Positions 51,340-61,789 of a DNA stretch of 64,000 bases are shown piece by piece. Under the pieces are notes generated by a model that saw nothing but the letters and a program-made list of their open reading frames with translations, was not told where the DNA came from and ran no database searches. The stretch is from Leucaena leucocephala (taxonomy: Eukaryota; Streptophyta; Magnoliopsida; Fabales; Fabaceae): contig CM073562.1 of the NCBI GenBank assembly GCA_037074615.1, forward strand, positions 17,717,001-17,781,000, written 5' to 3'. Every line of letters starts with the position of its first letter. Position 1 is the stretch's first letter. The position numbers and the translations under genes are program-made.

Positions 51340-52900
51340 TTTCTCCCAAATCAGTCATGCATTCATTGTGTGTGTGTGTGTTTGATCATCATTAATTGTT
51401 ATTAGTGAATTCTCACCGTGGAGAAACTGAAAACATACAGCTATAAATAATTTGTACGTTGAAAGTGATATACCAGAAACAAATTAGCTGTCATTTGATA
51501 TGAAGATGATCGAAATACGCAAGGTTCGGCTGGCAATTTGATAGAACCAAAATTTTTGTTCCATTTTTCTTCGTCATATATACTTGGAAGCAACCAAAAA
51601 TCTGGATATTAGAAAAGAAAACCAGAAGAATCTAGAAGCTTAAGGTAAAATCATGTAAATATACGATTTAGTTACAATAGAATCAATCTTTCATATGATC
51701 TACAGATCTTCCCTTCCTTATATGGTTGAAGCCGCTAAGTTCTTAAGGTGTGTTTGGCGTAGGAGGGGGAAGGTGAGGAATTTAATGAATAAAACCCCTC
51801 CCCTCCATCCCCTCGTACCAGACACATTATAAGGGAAGAACATGACCCTCTTGACATGTCCTTTCGGGAAGTACCGTCTTCTCCCCTTCAAAAACATCCA
51901 TCGAATGGTCCATCCGAGAAGGTAGAGTCATCTTTGTTCGGACTCTTCCTTCCACAACATCTGCATCACACAATTTGTGTATGCAGGATGTTTTTTAGAT
52001 TATGCATACGAGAACAGAAAGAAGGGAAGATAAATTCTAATGTTAGACGTATCTTTGGTATTCCGTTGATCTGATAATAAGGTTGTATCATTGTTCTCTG
52101 CGATGAAATTTCCTCTAAAATCGGATGCATGCTTACAACTTCTAATTTGTTTTCATATTTTGCTCGTATGTAGAATGTGCACTGTACTCTTGTTAATATA
52201 GTTGAAGGTTCTTTTTAATAGAGACATATGGTGGTTTTGAAAAATGAGAAATTGGAGGTTAAAAACTGTTAATTCTGTGTGCGATACTGTTGAGTTTATA
52301 GAATCTGTAGGTAAAACTGTAGGCACAATTTGTTAATACCATATGTTGTGCTGTTAAGTTCATGGTATCTAGGGATAAAACTATAGGCCTGGTTTATTAA
52401 TACTATGTGCTATGTTGTTGAGTTTATAGAATCTGTAGGTAAAACTGTTGGTCCAATTTTATTAAATATTATTTGCTATAGCTTTGAGTTTTATGGTAGT
52501 TGTTGGCAAAATTTTGTTAGTTCTATGTGTTATATTTGAGTTATGGTATTACAATGTGTAAAAATTACTACTAATTAATTCCTCATATACATACATATAT
52601 ATTGTATGATAAATTAATTACAATAATAACATGGCAATAGTTTTCAAAAAAAATTATCTAAATTTTGAACAGGATCATAATTGACGTAGGAGAATATTTT
52701 AACTTCCTTATATCTATTATATATGTTAGGTTCTCAAATCACATTTCATATTATGTACTATATTTTTATAAGATTTTTTAAATTAAATGAAGATATTAAA
52801 AAATTAAAATATGCCCGTGATATATTAAGATATTCGTAGTACATAAAATTAACTGATAAGAATTAGTTGTCTTGGTGACAACGACCAAATTGAACCAATT
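51340..52900 (+). repeat. Noncoding repeat module, copy A
   Basis: This copy shares, in the same order as copies B and C, AACCAGAAGAATCTAGAAGC (with B only), the landmark GGTAGAGTCATCTTTGT, CTTCC.ACAACATCTGCATCA, TTCCGTTGATCTGATAATAAG, the minisatellite block at 52280-52560, ATTGTATGATAAATTAATTA, and GTAGTACATAAAATTAA near its end. Its first 180 bases (51340-51520) match the partial copy D upstream of the globin gene. It is continuous, so it is the best template for the module. There is no ORF of note. Confidence 0.8.
52280..52560 (+). repeat. Minisatellite of ~54-66-bp units in copy A
   Basis: About four diverged units, each built around ATGTG(C/T)TATG.TGTTGAGTTTAT followed by (A/G)(A/T)ATCTGTAGGTAAAACTGT and a run like CCAATTTTATTAATA. 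The unit starts ATATGTTGTGC, ATGTGCTATGTTG, ATTTGCTATAGC and ATGTGTTATATTTG are seen in order. Confidence 0.75.
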
Positions 52901-53989
52901 ATATAAGCAGGATTTCCTTCTAATCCGCTTAATTAAATTGGTTATGACCAAATGCACTGCATCGAATCGAATCAACTCCGTCCATAATTCAATCTTTCTT
53001 TTTCATGAGGATTTACTTACTATTAACTGTTAATTTGGCAAGCAATGATTCTATCTATGAGCAATACTCTCGAAAAGATTAAATACCTTCCTCAGTAAGA
53101 TATAACAAAACTAGTGGTGTATTAAAAAAATAAGGGAAAACTACTTCTCTGTCAACATCAGCGACCGAGATAACGTCAGGTGAAAATTGGGCCGGTTCGG
53201 CTTTCGGCGGTGGCAATGGGCATACGGTAGTTTACTTCTTTTCTGGCATAATTTCAGAGCTTTTCTTCTCCTTTATTTAGTTAAGCAGAAGAGCATACCA
53301 CAGTTATTTACTATAACCCAGAATGATCGTTGATGAACATAAGCAAGTAATTGGGATTCAAAACAGTTCTAGAGTATAAACCATGGATTGTAGTCAAACG
53401 ACCCCTTTATCACCTTTTTCTATGAATTCCTCTTTGAGGGCGACCTCTACACTTTGTGAAGCCATTGTTCCTCAAGAATTCAAAGCAAGAGAGACAAATA
53501 AAGTTGAATGAATTAGATTGGCAACAACTTCTAAGAGCAGCCGTCCACACAGTTTGCGCTTCTATTCCATGTTTATTGTGCCAGTTGAAGAAGGAGGCAC
53601 AAGAAGCACCTGAAAAATAGGAGGGAACCACGCTCTTTTCATGCGAAAGAGGGAGGGAGAGAGAAAGCAATTTATTGATATGATTTTCCGATGCCACATA
53701 TAATCTTCTCTCTCAGAATGAATTAACGAAGTTTAGAGATTCATTAATGGAAGGACATACATCTTTAACCGAGAAAATTATAAGGATCCAATAAAAGAAA
53801 TTAAACTATAAGTGCCTGATTCAAGATATGATGAGACTATAAATCCACAGTTTAATTTTCCCAAAAACAAATACATATATAGAAATTGAAAAACATTATA
53901 TCCTATAGGCAATTGATCCACATTGATCTCTCAAGTTCTTGTTCTGATGAGGTGTCCCCTTCTTAGGGTTAGTAACAGTTAAGATTTTG
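52901..53989. other. Spacer between repeat copies A and B
   Basis: A patch at 53155-53225 and another at 53410-53660 are less AT-rich. The second holds a 95-codon minus-strand frame (53697..53410) that I cannot assign to any family. Otherwise the stretch is AT-rich and featureless. Confidence 0.4.
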
Positions 53990-54974
53990 CGGGGCATTTT
54001 GATATGATTATCATTATTTACATATATTTCTAGTTCATCTAAACAAATCCAACAAAAACCAAAAAATTTTATGTGGGTATATATATTCCATTTTTCTTCC
54101 TCCACATACATACTTCAAGACGTTTACTAGAACGCAACGGAAAATCTGGATATTAATTAGAAATTAAGGAAACCAGAAGAATCTAGAAGCTTTTGAGTTA
54201 GCTATAATAGATTCAATCTTTTAATTATATAGGTGTACAGATCTTCCCTTCCTTCCTCATCCTACTCTTTTCTTCAAGGAAAACCCTCAAACTCTAGTTT
54301 CAGAAGCATTTTTACACTAAGCTTTTCTCATATACTTATCTAAAATTACTCCCAAACTTAATTCGAACAGCCTTCAAGTCTCAAATCATATATATAGAAT
54401 ATGGTTGAAGCCTCCACTTCTTATGGTGCTTGATAGTTCTTTTCTCTTCTTCATAAGACCTTGAGGGAAGTAAAGGACTCTCATCATGTGTCCTTGTGGG
54501 AAGTAGAGTACCCTCCCCTCCCCTCCAAGGACATTCGCCAAATGGCTCATCTGAGAAGGGAGAGTCATCTTTGCTGGGACTCTTCCTTCGACAACATCTG
54601 CATCACACAATAGTAAACTATCATTTTATGCAGAAATTCAATGTCACTAATATAAATTTTGTGTATGCTGGATGTTTTACAGATTATGTATATGAGAATA
54701 GTAGGAAGGGAGATAATTGAATATTAGACTCACTTTCAGTATTCCATTGATCTGATAATAAGGTTGTGTCATTGTTCTCACCATTGAAATTTCTTTTGAA
54801 GTCATGCTAAGAACTTCTACTTTGTTTTCATAACTGATTTTGCTCATATTGTACTGAAATATTGTGGTGGAATGCTTGTATATATAGTTGAAGAGGTAAG
54901 ATTGCATAAAGTGGGTATACTTTTTAATAAAGAGATAAGGTGGTTGTAAGAAGTGAGTAACTGGAGGATAAAAC

Positions 54975-55560
54975 ACATTAATTCTATGTGCTGTGCACTT
55001 TGAGTTTACGAAATCTGTGGGCACAATCGTATTAATGCCATGTGTTATGCTGTTGAATTTATAGAATCTATTGGGCTGAATTTTATCAATATTATGTACT
55101 ATGCTATTGAGATTTATGGTATCTGTGGGCAAATCTATGGGCCAATTTTGTCAATACCATGTGTTATGCTGTTGAGTTTATGGAATTTGTGACCAAAATT
55201 GTGGGCCCAATTTTATCAATATCATGTGCTGTGTTATTGAGTTATATGGGATCAGTGAGCAAAAGTGTGGAACATTTTTTTATTTCTAGAGAATATTATT
55301 TTATTATAATTTTAATAGTGATATTTGAGAAAATATTTTAATTTTTGGGTACCTAGGTTTAGGCCTGAGAGTAATAGATGGTTTGTCTTACCTGACATTA
55401 GTATTGTCTAGGAGAAATGGAGATTTCGCTCTACCCTTAGATCGTGAGTGAGTCTAACCCCTTTCTAAAAATTTTTGTATAAAAAAAAATATGGGCAAAT
55501 TTTGTCAATACTATATATTGTGTTAGAGTTTTATGGTATCTGTAAGTAGAATTTTGTCAA
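54975..55560 (+). repeat. Minisatellite of ~54-65-bp units in copy B
   Basis: At least six units, each starting near ATGTG(T/C)TATGCTGTTGAG, then TTTATGGAATCTGTGGGC, AAAATTGTGGGCCCAATTTT and (A/G)TCAATACC. Unit starts are near 54984, 55038, 55094, 55158, 55222 and 55510. The run is interrupted by an insertion at about 55275-55490. The reverse strand reads as a 151-codon open frame because unit length is near a multiple of three. Confidence 0.8.
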
Positions 55561-55877
55561 TTCTATATGTTCTTGGTGTTACAAAATCACTTTTTCTTAA
55601 AAAACAATTTTATTTAAGTTAAAAGTAGTTCCCAATATAAGAAAAGGTAAAGGGACAACTAATTAATTCCCCATATACATTTTTGGATACTATATTATAT
55701 TCTGTTATTAGATATTTAGTTTTGAGGTTCATGACTACTTTCGTAATATATGTGTATCCTCATATACATACATATATATTGTATGATAAATTAATTACAA
55801 TAATGATAATTATAATAAATTTATTAATTGCAATAAACAAACAATAACATGTCAATATTTAAAAAAAAAAGATTATA

Positions 55878-56063
55878 TTTTTTTAGTTGGCCACCCAATT
55901 TATCGGAGCTTTATCCTGACTATATTTGGATCTGACTCGCGTCGCGCATTTAACTATGGTGAGTGAGTTTCTCAATAGGAATTTTCTATATACGCTAAGA
56001 CTTGAACTCAATATCTTGTTTAAGTGATACCGAGCCACTTAACACTCAAACTAACCCTGTTGA
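55878..56063 (-). mobile_element. Probable tRNA-derived SINE inserted in repeat copy B
   Basis: Read on the minus strand the insert starts ATCAACAGGGTTAGTTTGAG and soon shows box A-like (TTAGTTTGAGTGTTAAGTGG) and box B-like (GAGTTCAAGTCTT) promoter motifs, then about 120 bases, ending in an A-rich tail (CAACTAAAAAAAT). An A-rich direct repeat of the AAAAAAAAGA(T/A)TAT kind flanks it, as expected for target-site duplication. Copies A and C lack this segment at the same place. Confidence 0.6.
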
Positions 56064-56110
56064 TAAAAAAAAGAATATGTTAAATTTTAAACAAGATTAG
56101 AATTGAAATA

Positions 56111-56807
56111 TGGACCACACTTGGGTCCAGTGCCTTAGATCCATTATGTCCAGCGAGCTAATGAGATGCTGTCACCTGGACTACTTTACCACATCAGCAG
56201 TTCACTCCATTGAACCACATTTAGCCCCCTAAAATTTCTAGAAAAACAAATGAAAAAAGAAACCAAAGATAGGAGCTGCACAGTGCACACCAATGAAGCG
56301 TTCATCAAGCTCATATACACTCTCTCACCCTTGTGTTCTATAATTCGCATCTTCTCTCTCGAACTCGTCACATATTTCACTTGAGCAACACTCTGACTGG
56401 GATCCCAATTTATTGATGTTCTTCTTCTCCATTCATATTCTTTTTGGGTTGGAATCTGGCTTCGCAAACACGGCGGCACCAAATGTGGAAAATGACTTGA
56501 CAAAGTTTTTATTGTTGGGTGCGTTCCTTTTCTTAGTGTTGCTCACAAGGCTTATAGGCGCTTGCTGCAGCATCTCCCTGCTCCTCTAGAAGTTTTATTC
56601 GACAAAGGAGCCAATCCCGGATCCGGAGGAGGAAAGTTGAGAGGCGAAGGAGCGGAGCTTGGTGCAGAAGCTGCGGTTGTAGAAGGTGATTTGGTAGGAG
56701 GATGCGGAGTCGAGGAGGTCCAGACAAGTGAGAGTGTGAAAGGGGGGTGTGGGTTGAGAGAAGCAAGGCAATCATGTGAGGAAAGCTTCTGGACCTAAGT
56801 ATTGTCC
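56111..56807. mobile_element. Nonautonomous TIR transposon (Mutator- or hAT-like), ~697 bp
   Basis: The left end reads GGACCACACTTGGGTCCAG (after one T) and the right end, reverse complemented, GGACAATACTTAGGTCCAG: about 16 of 19 positions match. The flanks carry TTGAAATA at 56103-56110 and 56808-56815, an 8-bp duplication that extends to 9 with one mismatch. The segment is absent from copies A and C at the same point. Its interior, especially 56550-56770, is GC-rich with open frames on both strands, unlike the surrounding DNA, so it may carry a captured gene fragment as Pack-type elements do. No transposase is seen. Length of the duplication leaves the superfamily open. Confidence 0.75.
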
Positions 56808-57082
56808 TTGAAATAATCTTATTTTAATATTTTATACCGAAAATATAAGTACATGAATATAAATTAAATATAACTATACGTAAAAGATATTTGTAGTACA
56901 TAAAACTAATTGATAAGATAAGGATTATTTCTCTTTGATTTTATTCAAATGAATGAATGTACTGTACTATTTTAGGAAATAAAATAACTATACATGTACG
57001 TTTTTTGATAAATAAAGGAAGTAGCACATATTTTCTGAATCAAAACTAAAGCACTTATTTCATCCTTGAAAACATCTAATAA

Positions 57083-57470
57083 AAGTGTGTATTTAGGTAG
57101 ATTTTTAAAAAATAATTTATAAAAATAATAATATTTTGGTAATTTTTAAAAAAAGATTTTTGGAGAAGAGTTTATAAAAAAAAGTTATTTTAGATAAATA
57201 AGTGTTTGAATAGTTATTACTAAATATTTTTATAATTAAAAAATTATTAAAAAATATATAATTTTATTAAAAATAAAAGATAAAATAGATGGTAGAAAAG
57301 AATAAATAGAGAGAAGAGAATATATAAAAAATTAAAAATAAAATAATAATTAATTAATAAATAAACTCTTTTACTATTTTAAAAGTTATTTATATCAATT
57401 TATCTAAAATTATAATTTAATTTAAAAATTATTTTAAATAAATATAATTATTTATTTTAAAAAAATAGAA
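57083..57470 (-). mobile_element. AT-rich MITE-like dispersed repeat, copy 2 (inverted relative to copy 1)
   Basis: Its reverse complement aligns with 14078-14502 from AAAATAAATAATTATATTTAT through AGTAAAAGAGTTTAT, a CT-rich block (on this strand AGAGAGAAGAGAATAT), AATAAAATTATA and TACCTAAATACAC. It sits between copies B and C of the large repeat module. Confidence 0.55.
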
Positions 57471-57479
57471 TTTGGAACT

Positions 57480-59520
57480 GCATCTATCTGACAATTGTAC
57501 ACAGTTAGCGATATGGAGAAGATGGAAATACGTAAACGACTATCATTATTTACATATATTTCTAGTTCATATCTAAACAGATCCAATAAAAACCAAAATT
57601 TACATATTCCATTTTTCTTTCGTACGTCCACATATATACTTCAAAACGTTTACTAGAACGCAACCAAAAATCTGAATATTAGTTATAATAGATCCAGTAT
57701 TTCATATGGTCTACAGACTCTGCTCCTTTCTTGAAGTCTCAAATCATATAGCATATGGTTGAAGCCTCCACTTTTCATGGTGCTTGAGAGCACTCTTCTC
57801 TTCTTCATAAGTACCTGAAGGAAGTAAAGGACCCTCATCATGTGTCCTTGTGGAAAGTAAGGTAACCCCTCTCCTCCCCTTCAAGAACATCCACCAAATC
57901 CCCCATCCGAAAAGGTAGAGTCATCTTTGTTGGGACTCTTCCTTCGACAACATCTGCATCACACAACTGTAATCTATCATTTCATGTAGAAACTTAATGT
58001 CGTCACAACTATAAATTGTCTGTATGTATGCAGTATGTTTTTCAGATTATGTATAAGAGAATAGCAAGATCGGAAAATAAATTGTAATGTTAGACTCAGC
58101 TTTGGTATTCCGTTGATCTGATAATAAGGTTGTGCCATTGTTCTCTGCGTTGAAATTTCCTTTGAAGTCATGCGTGCTAACAACTAACAACTAATTTGTT
58201 TTCATAACTTGATTTTGCTCATATGTAGAACTTGTATTGAATTCTTGTATATATAGATGAAGGTAAGATAGCTTAAATATAGGTATACTTTTTTAATAAA
58301 GAGATATAATGGTTTTGAAAAGTGAGAAACTGTTAGCTAAAACCTGTTAATTCTGTGTGCTATGCTGGTGAGTTTATAGAATTTGGGGGCAAAATTGTGG
58401 GTACAATTTTGTCAATAAAGCTATTTTATTTTGTAGTATTTATGGGCAAAATTGTGGGCCCACTTTTATCAATATTTTAATATCTGGTTTCCCATATGAA
58501 AAATGTTTATAGTTAGAACTAAAAATTAATCAAACAACTATAAATGCTAGAATTGCTTCTAGATTAAATTATAATTTTAAGAGATATAAAATTATAGTTT
58601 TAGAAAGTTTAAAACTATAGTTTCAAATAAATTTATAGGTTTAGTTTTTAAGTGTGAAAAGTTATTTTTGGGCTATATAATGACTATTTTATCTCTCTCT
58701 TTTTTCTCTATTATTTATCTATAAAAAAGTTATTCTAGTAATAACTATTTAAATATTTATTTTTTTTAAAATTATATTTTTAAAAGTTATTATCTAGAAT
58801 CACTTTTAAATCACTTTTTTCTATAATTTTTTTTTTAGAAACTAAACCAAACGGACCCTCATATTGTGTTGTTGAGTTTTATGGTATTTGTAGGCAAAAT
58901 TTTGTCAATCCTATGTGTTATATTTGAGTTATGTTATTACAAAATATATATTTTTTAAAAAATTATTTATTTAAGTTGAAAGTAAAATGATAATTAATCA
59001 ATTTCCCTTCTAAATTTTTTATAATATTTACTAAATTTTATTATCATTTCAGTTTAAAATTCATAATTATCACTTTTAACATAAGTATCTCCTTATACAC
59101 ACATATTTATATTGTATGATAAACTAATTGCAATAATGATAATTATAATAAATTTACTATTTGCAATATTAATTGCCATGAACAAACAATAAAATGTAAA
59201 TAGTTTTCAAAAAAGATTATCTAAAGTATTAAACAAGATTATAAATGAAATAATCTTTTTTTATACCAAAAATATAAGTACACGAATATAAAATAAATAT
59301 AACTATACGTAAAAGATATTTGTACTACATAAAAATTAATTGATAAGATACGAATTAGTTATCTTTGGTTTTATTCAAATTAAATGAATGAATGTACGAG
59401 TATTTTAGGAAATAAAGTGAGTATATATGTATGTTTTTTTATTATAAATAAAGGAAGTAGCACATATTCTCTCAATCAAAACTAGAGCACTTATTTCATC
59501 CTTAGAAACATCACACAAAA
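57480..59520 (+). repeat. Noncoding repeat module, copy C
   Basis: It is collinear with copy B from CATTATTTACATATATTTCT (57543) through TACTAGAACGCAAC, GTGTCCTTGTGG, CATCTGCATCACACAA, TTCCGTTGATCTGATAATAAG and TAGCACATATTCTCTC (59457). The minisatellite is short (58350-58480 and 58860-58935) and split by AT-rich DNA at about 58485-58855. Confidence 0.8.
58485..58855. mobile_element. AT-rich insertion splitting the minisatellite of copy C
   Basis: Comparison with copies A and B shows that CCACTTTTATCAATATT should run straight into ATATTGTGTTGTTGAG. Instead about 370 bp lie between, ending AAACTAAACCAAACGGACCC, a terminus style common in nonautonomous plant DNA transposons. Clear TIRs or target-site duplication could not be established by eye. 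Confidence 0.45.
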
Positions 59521-60249
59521 ATAGGAAACAATGTAGAAAATTTGTCCCAAACCCAAACCAGGAACTTTATTACTCTCTTGAAAAAACACACAGATAAATA
59601 GAAAACCACAAAAAAAAATATTTAAAAATTATTGTTTTATCTTTTTAATCGATGGCTTGTAAATATATTCACACTTAATTATTTGCAGCACGTCATCATC
59701 TTCAACTTACACATAGGCGTCTTCCTTCCTCACCCTCTCAATAATTTCAGCTTAATTAAATGATATGGAACTCATCATTGAGCTGCCATGAGATATACTT
59801 TCATTAATGAAATTATACTATCTAATAAATATGTACGCTAATAATAAACATATATGACAGTTAAGTGATATAATCTATTTGGATTTGATGGATGAGTTAT
59901 GCCTAAAACCAAACCGGGCCTGTGTTAATAAATTCTAAAGCTGCGATGATTACTTTTTTTTTTTAATCTAAAAAAGGTTGCATGTAGATCAATCACCTCA
60001 CCCTATTTAACCGTCTCTCAGTATTATTGGATATATATGATATATAATTTTAATGGGAAAGTGTCCAGATGAATTAATTCAGGATACAAGAGATTGTGCG
60101 TTACATCCATAAATTCGATTTGATCACTTCGACTGGGAAAGTTATTATCATACTTTTGTTATCTTTACCTCAACATGTCTACGAACTAATTAACATGTTA
60201 CTATGTACAATTTTTTATATTTTATATTAATTGATATGATATAACAATA
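59521..60249. other. AT-rich spacer between repeat copies C and D
   Basis: No gene or repeat recognised. The sequence has T-rich runs (59954) and short palindromic AT text only. Confidence 0.4.
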
Positions 60250-60612
60250 ATCTAAGTCTTTAATTTCTCCCAAGTCAACCATTCAGTGTGTGTTTTATCA
60301 TCATCAGTTGTTATTAGCGATTTTCAATATAGTCTATAGTGAAACTTAAAACATATAGCTAAGGATGTTGAACTCATGAGTTTAAATAAATTCGTGATAG
60401 GGAGATAAACCCTAATCGTAAATTTATGAGTTTAACTGAATTTATTAGTCAACACAATTTTATAAGGTAAAAATATAAAACGGTAAAATTGGAGGGTCAA
60501 CTCGCAAATTTAACAACAATGCAGAGCTATAAATAATTTGTACATTATAAGAAGCCTTGATTGAAAATGATCATCAGATAAAAATTAGCTGCCACTCAAA
60601 ATGTTAGCGGTC
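60250..60612 (+). repeat. Noncoding repeat module, partial copy D upstream of the globin gene
   Basis: It matches 51330-51520 of copy A: TTTCTCCCAA(A/G)TCA, CATTCAGTGTGTGT, ATCATCATCA(G)TTGTTATTAG, AACATATAGCT, AGCTATAAATAATTTGTAC and ATTAGCTG.CA. About 165 bp (60361-60526), starting AAGGATGTTGAACTCATGAG, are inserted in this copy and absent from copy A. The rest of the module does not follow. Confidence 0.75.
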
Positions 60613-61202
60613 ATGCTAAACCTCTTTCTTCTTTAAGAATATATATATATATATATAAAAGAAGCTAATAGATTTGTGTCTGTGCTTTTCTGATGATATG
60701 TTATATTAATTGATAAAATAGAATGAAACAAATTATGGAAGTTGAATTTTGAACGGATAGCGATCTATTCTGCATCGAAAAGGTGATTTCAATGTTACCA
60801 ATCCATTGTGCTAAACTCAAATCGTTGGCAAAGAGAAGAACTCATAAATCATCAAATAAGTTAATTAATAGCAAATAAAATTATATATACCACGTAATTT
60901 GTTTATCATATACTTACTTATGCTTGTCTAATATAATACCATAAAATATATGTGCTCTCATGTTTAGCGCATTAATTAGGTTCCATCCCATCACCAACAT
61001 GAGAAATTAAAGATGGATGAGAGAAAGGAAGAAAGTTTATATTTTTAATAGAGGCATTATTTTTAACATTCTAATTAGTCTTATAAGAAAAATAGTGTAA
61101 TTAATTTATTCGAAACAAATATATTTAGAGGTATTATTACGGCGGGCTAAGAGGTGTTTAATTTCGGTGGGTTCTTATTGTGGAGTTAAACCGTTGGAAG
61201 CA

Positions 61203-61224
61203 CCCAAAGCTAATCTTGGCTCTT
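61203..61224 (+). promoter_or_regulatory. Conserved globin upstream motif: CCCAAAG plus AATCTTGGCTCTT
   Basis: CCCAAAG (61203-61209) and AATCTTGGCTCTT (61212-61224) lie about 180 bp before the globin ATG. Both recur in the last 230 bases of the window. CTCTT is a classical nodulin promoter motif, and the TTGGCTCTT core resembles the half-site of nitrate-responsive elements bound by NIN/NLP factors. Function is inferred. The second nodulin motif, AAAGAT, is at about 61390. Confidence 0.5.
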
Positions 61225-61319
61225 GGGACGCGACCAATGGCATTCAATGTAACATCTATTTTAAGATTTCTTTCCACATCAACTTCAATTAATTCACTTA
61301 ATTTCATCTGTCCAGCTTT

Positions 61320-61335
61320 CATATATATTATAGAG
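61320..61335 (+). promoter_or_regulatory. Candidate TATA box of the globin gene
   Basis: TATATATATTATAGAG lies about 70-80 bp before the ATG at 61403, following TTTCA. The matching place near the window end has TTTCATAATTATAAG. Confidence 0.45.
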
Positions 61336-61402
61336 TCACTAATCTAAATTCAATCTTTTGTGAATATTGATCAGAAAGTAAAGCAAATCAAAGATTATCA
61401 TT

Positions 61403-61757
61403 ATGGGTGCTTTCAGTGAGAAAGAAGAAACTTTGATCAGAATCTCATGGGAGGAATTGATGAAAAACTTTCCCCATATCAGTCTTCGTTTCTTCACTTT
61501 GTAATAATTCTTTTTGGCATTCATTTGTCTCTCTTCTTCACTCTAATCTCTTTTAATTTCCTTGAATAATATTATATTCGTCCTAGTTTGTGATATCGTT
61601 TCTGGTTTGGATGTAGGGTAGTTGAGATTGCACCTGAAGCCAAAGACCTGTTCTCCTTTTTAAGGGATTCGGATGAAATTCCCCAGAATAATCCTCTGCT
61701 GAGGGGCCATGCTATGAAGGTTTTCAAGCTGGTATGTAATTTATTTGTGTGTGAGTG

Positions 61758-61789
<32 letters not shown>

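Larger units (their letters stand above)
53990..57075 (+). repeat. Noncoding repeat module, copy B (split by insertions)
   Basis: The copy starts in CATTATTTACATATATTTCT, a start shared with copy C, and carries TACTAGAACGCAAC, GTTGAAGCCTCCACTT, GTGTCCTTGTGG, AAAGAGATA.GGTGGTT and the minisatellite at 54975-55560. Its end (56816-57075) matches the end of copy C, with AATATAACTATACGTAAAAG and GAAGTAGCACATATTTTCT. It is interrupted by unclassified DNA (~55275-55490), a SINE-like element (55878-56063) and a TIR transposon (56111-56807). Removing them restores collinearity with copies A and C. Confidence 0.8.

Noticed and set aside
54677..55132. 151-codon minus-strand ORF
   Set aside because: It is the minisatellite read backwards; repeated peptide text with ~21-residue period follows from the unit length, not from coding.
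56186..56798. Independent genes in three overlapping ORFs
   Set aside because: All lie inside the TIR transposon, overlap on both strands and begin or end in its termini; at most a captured fragment.
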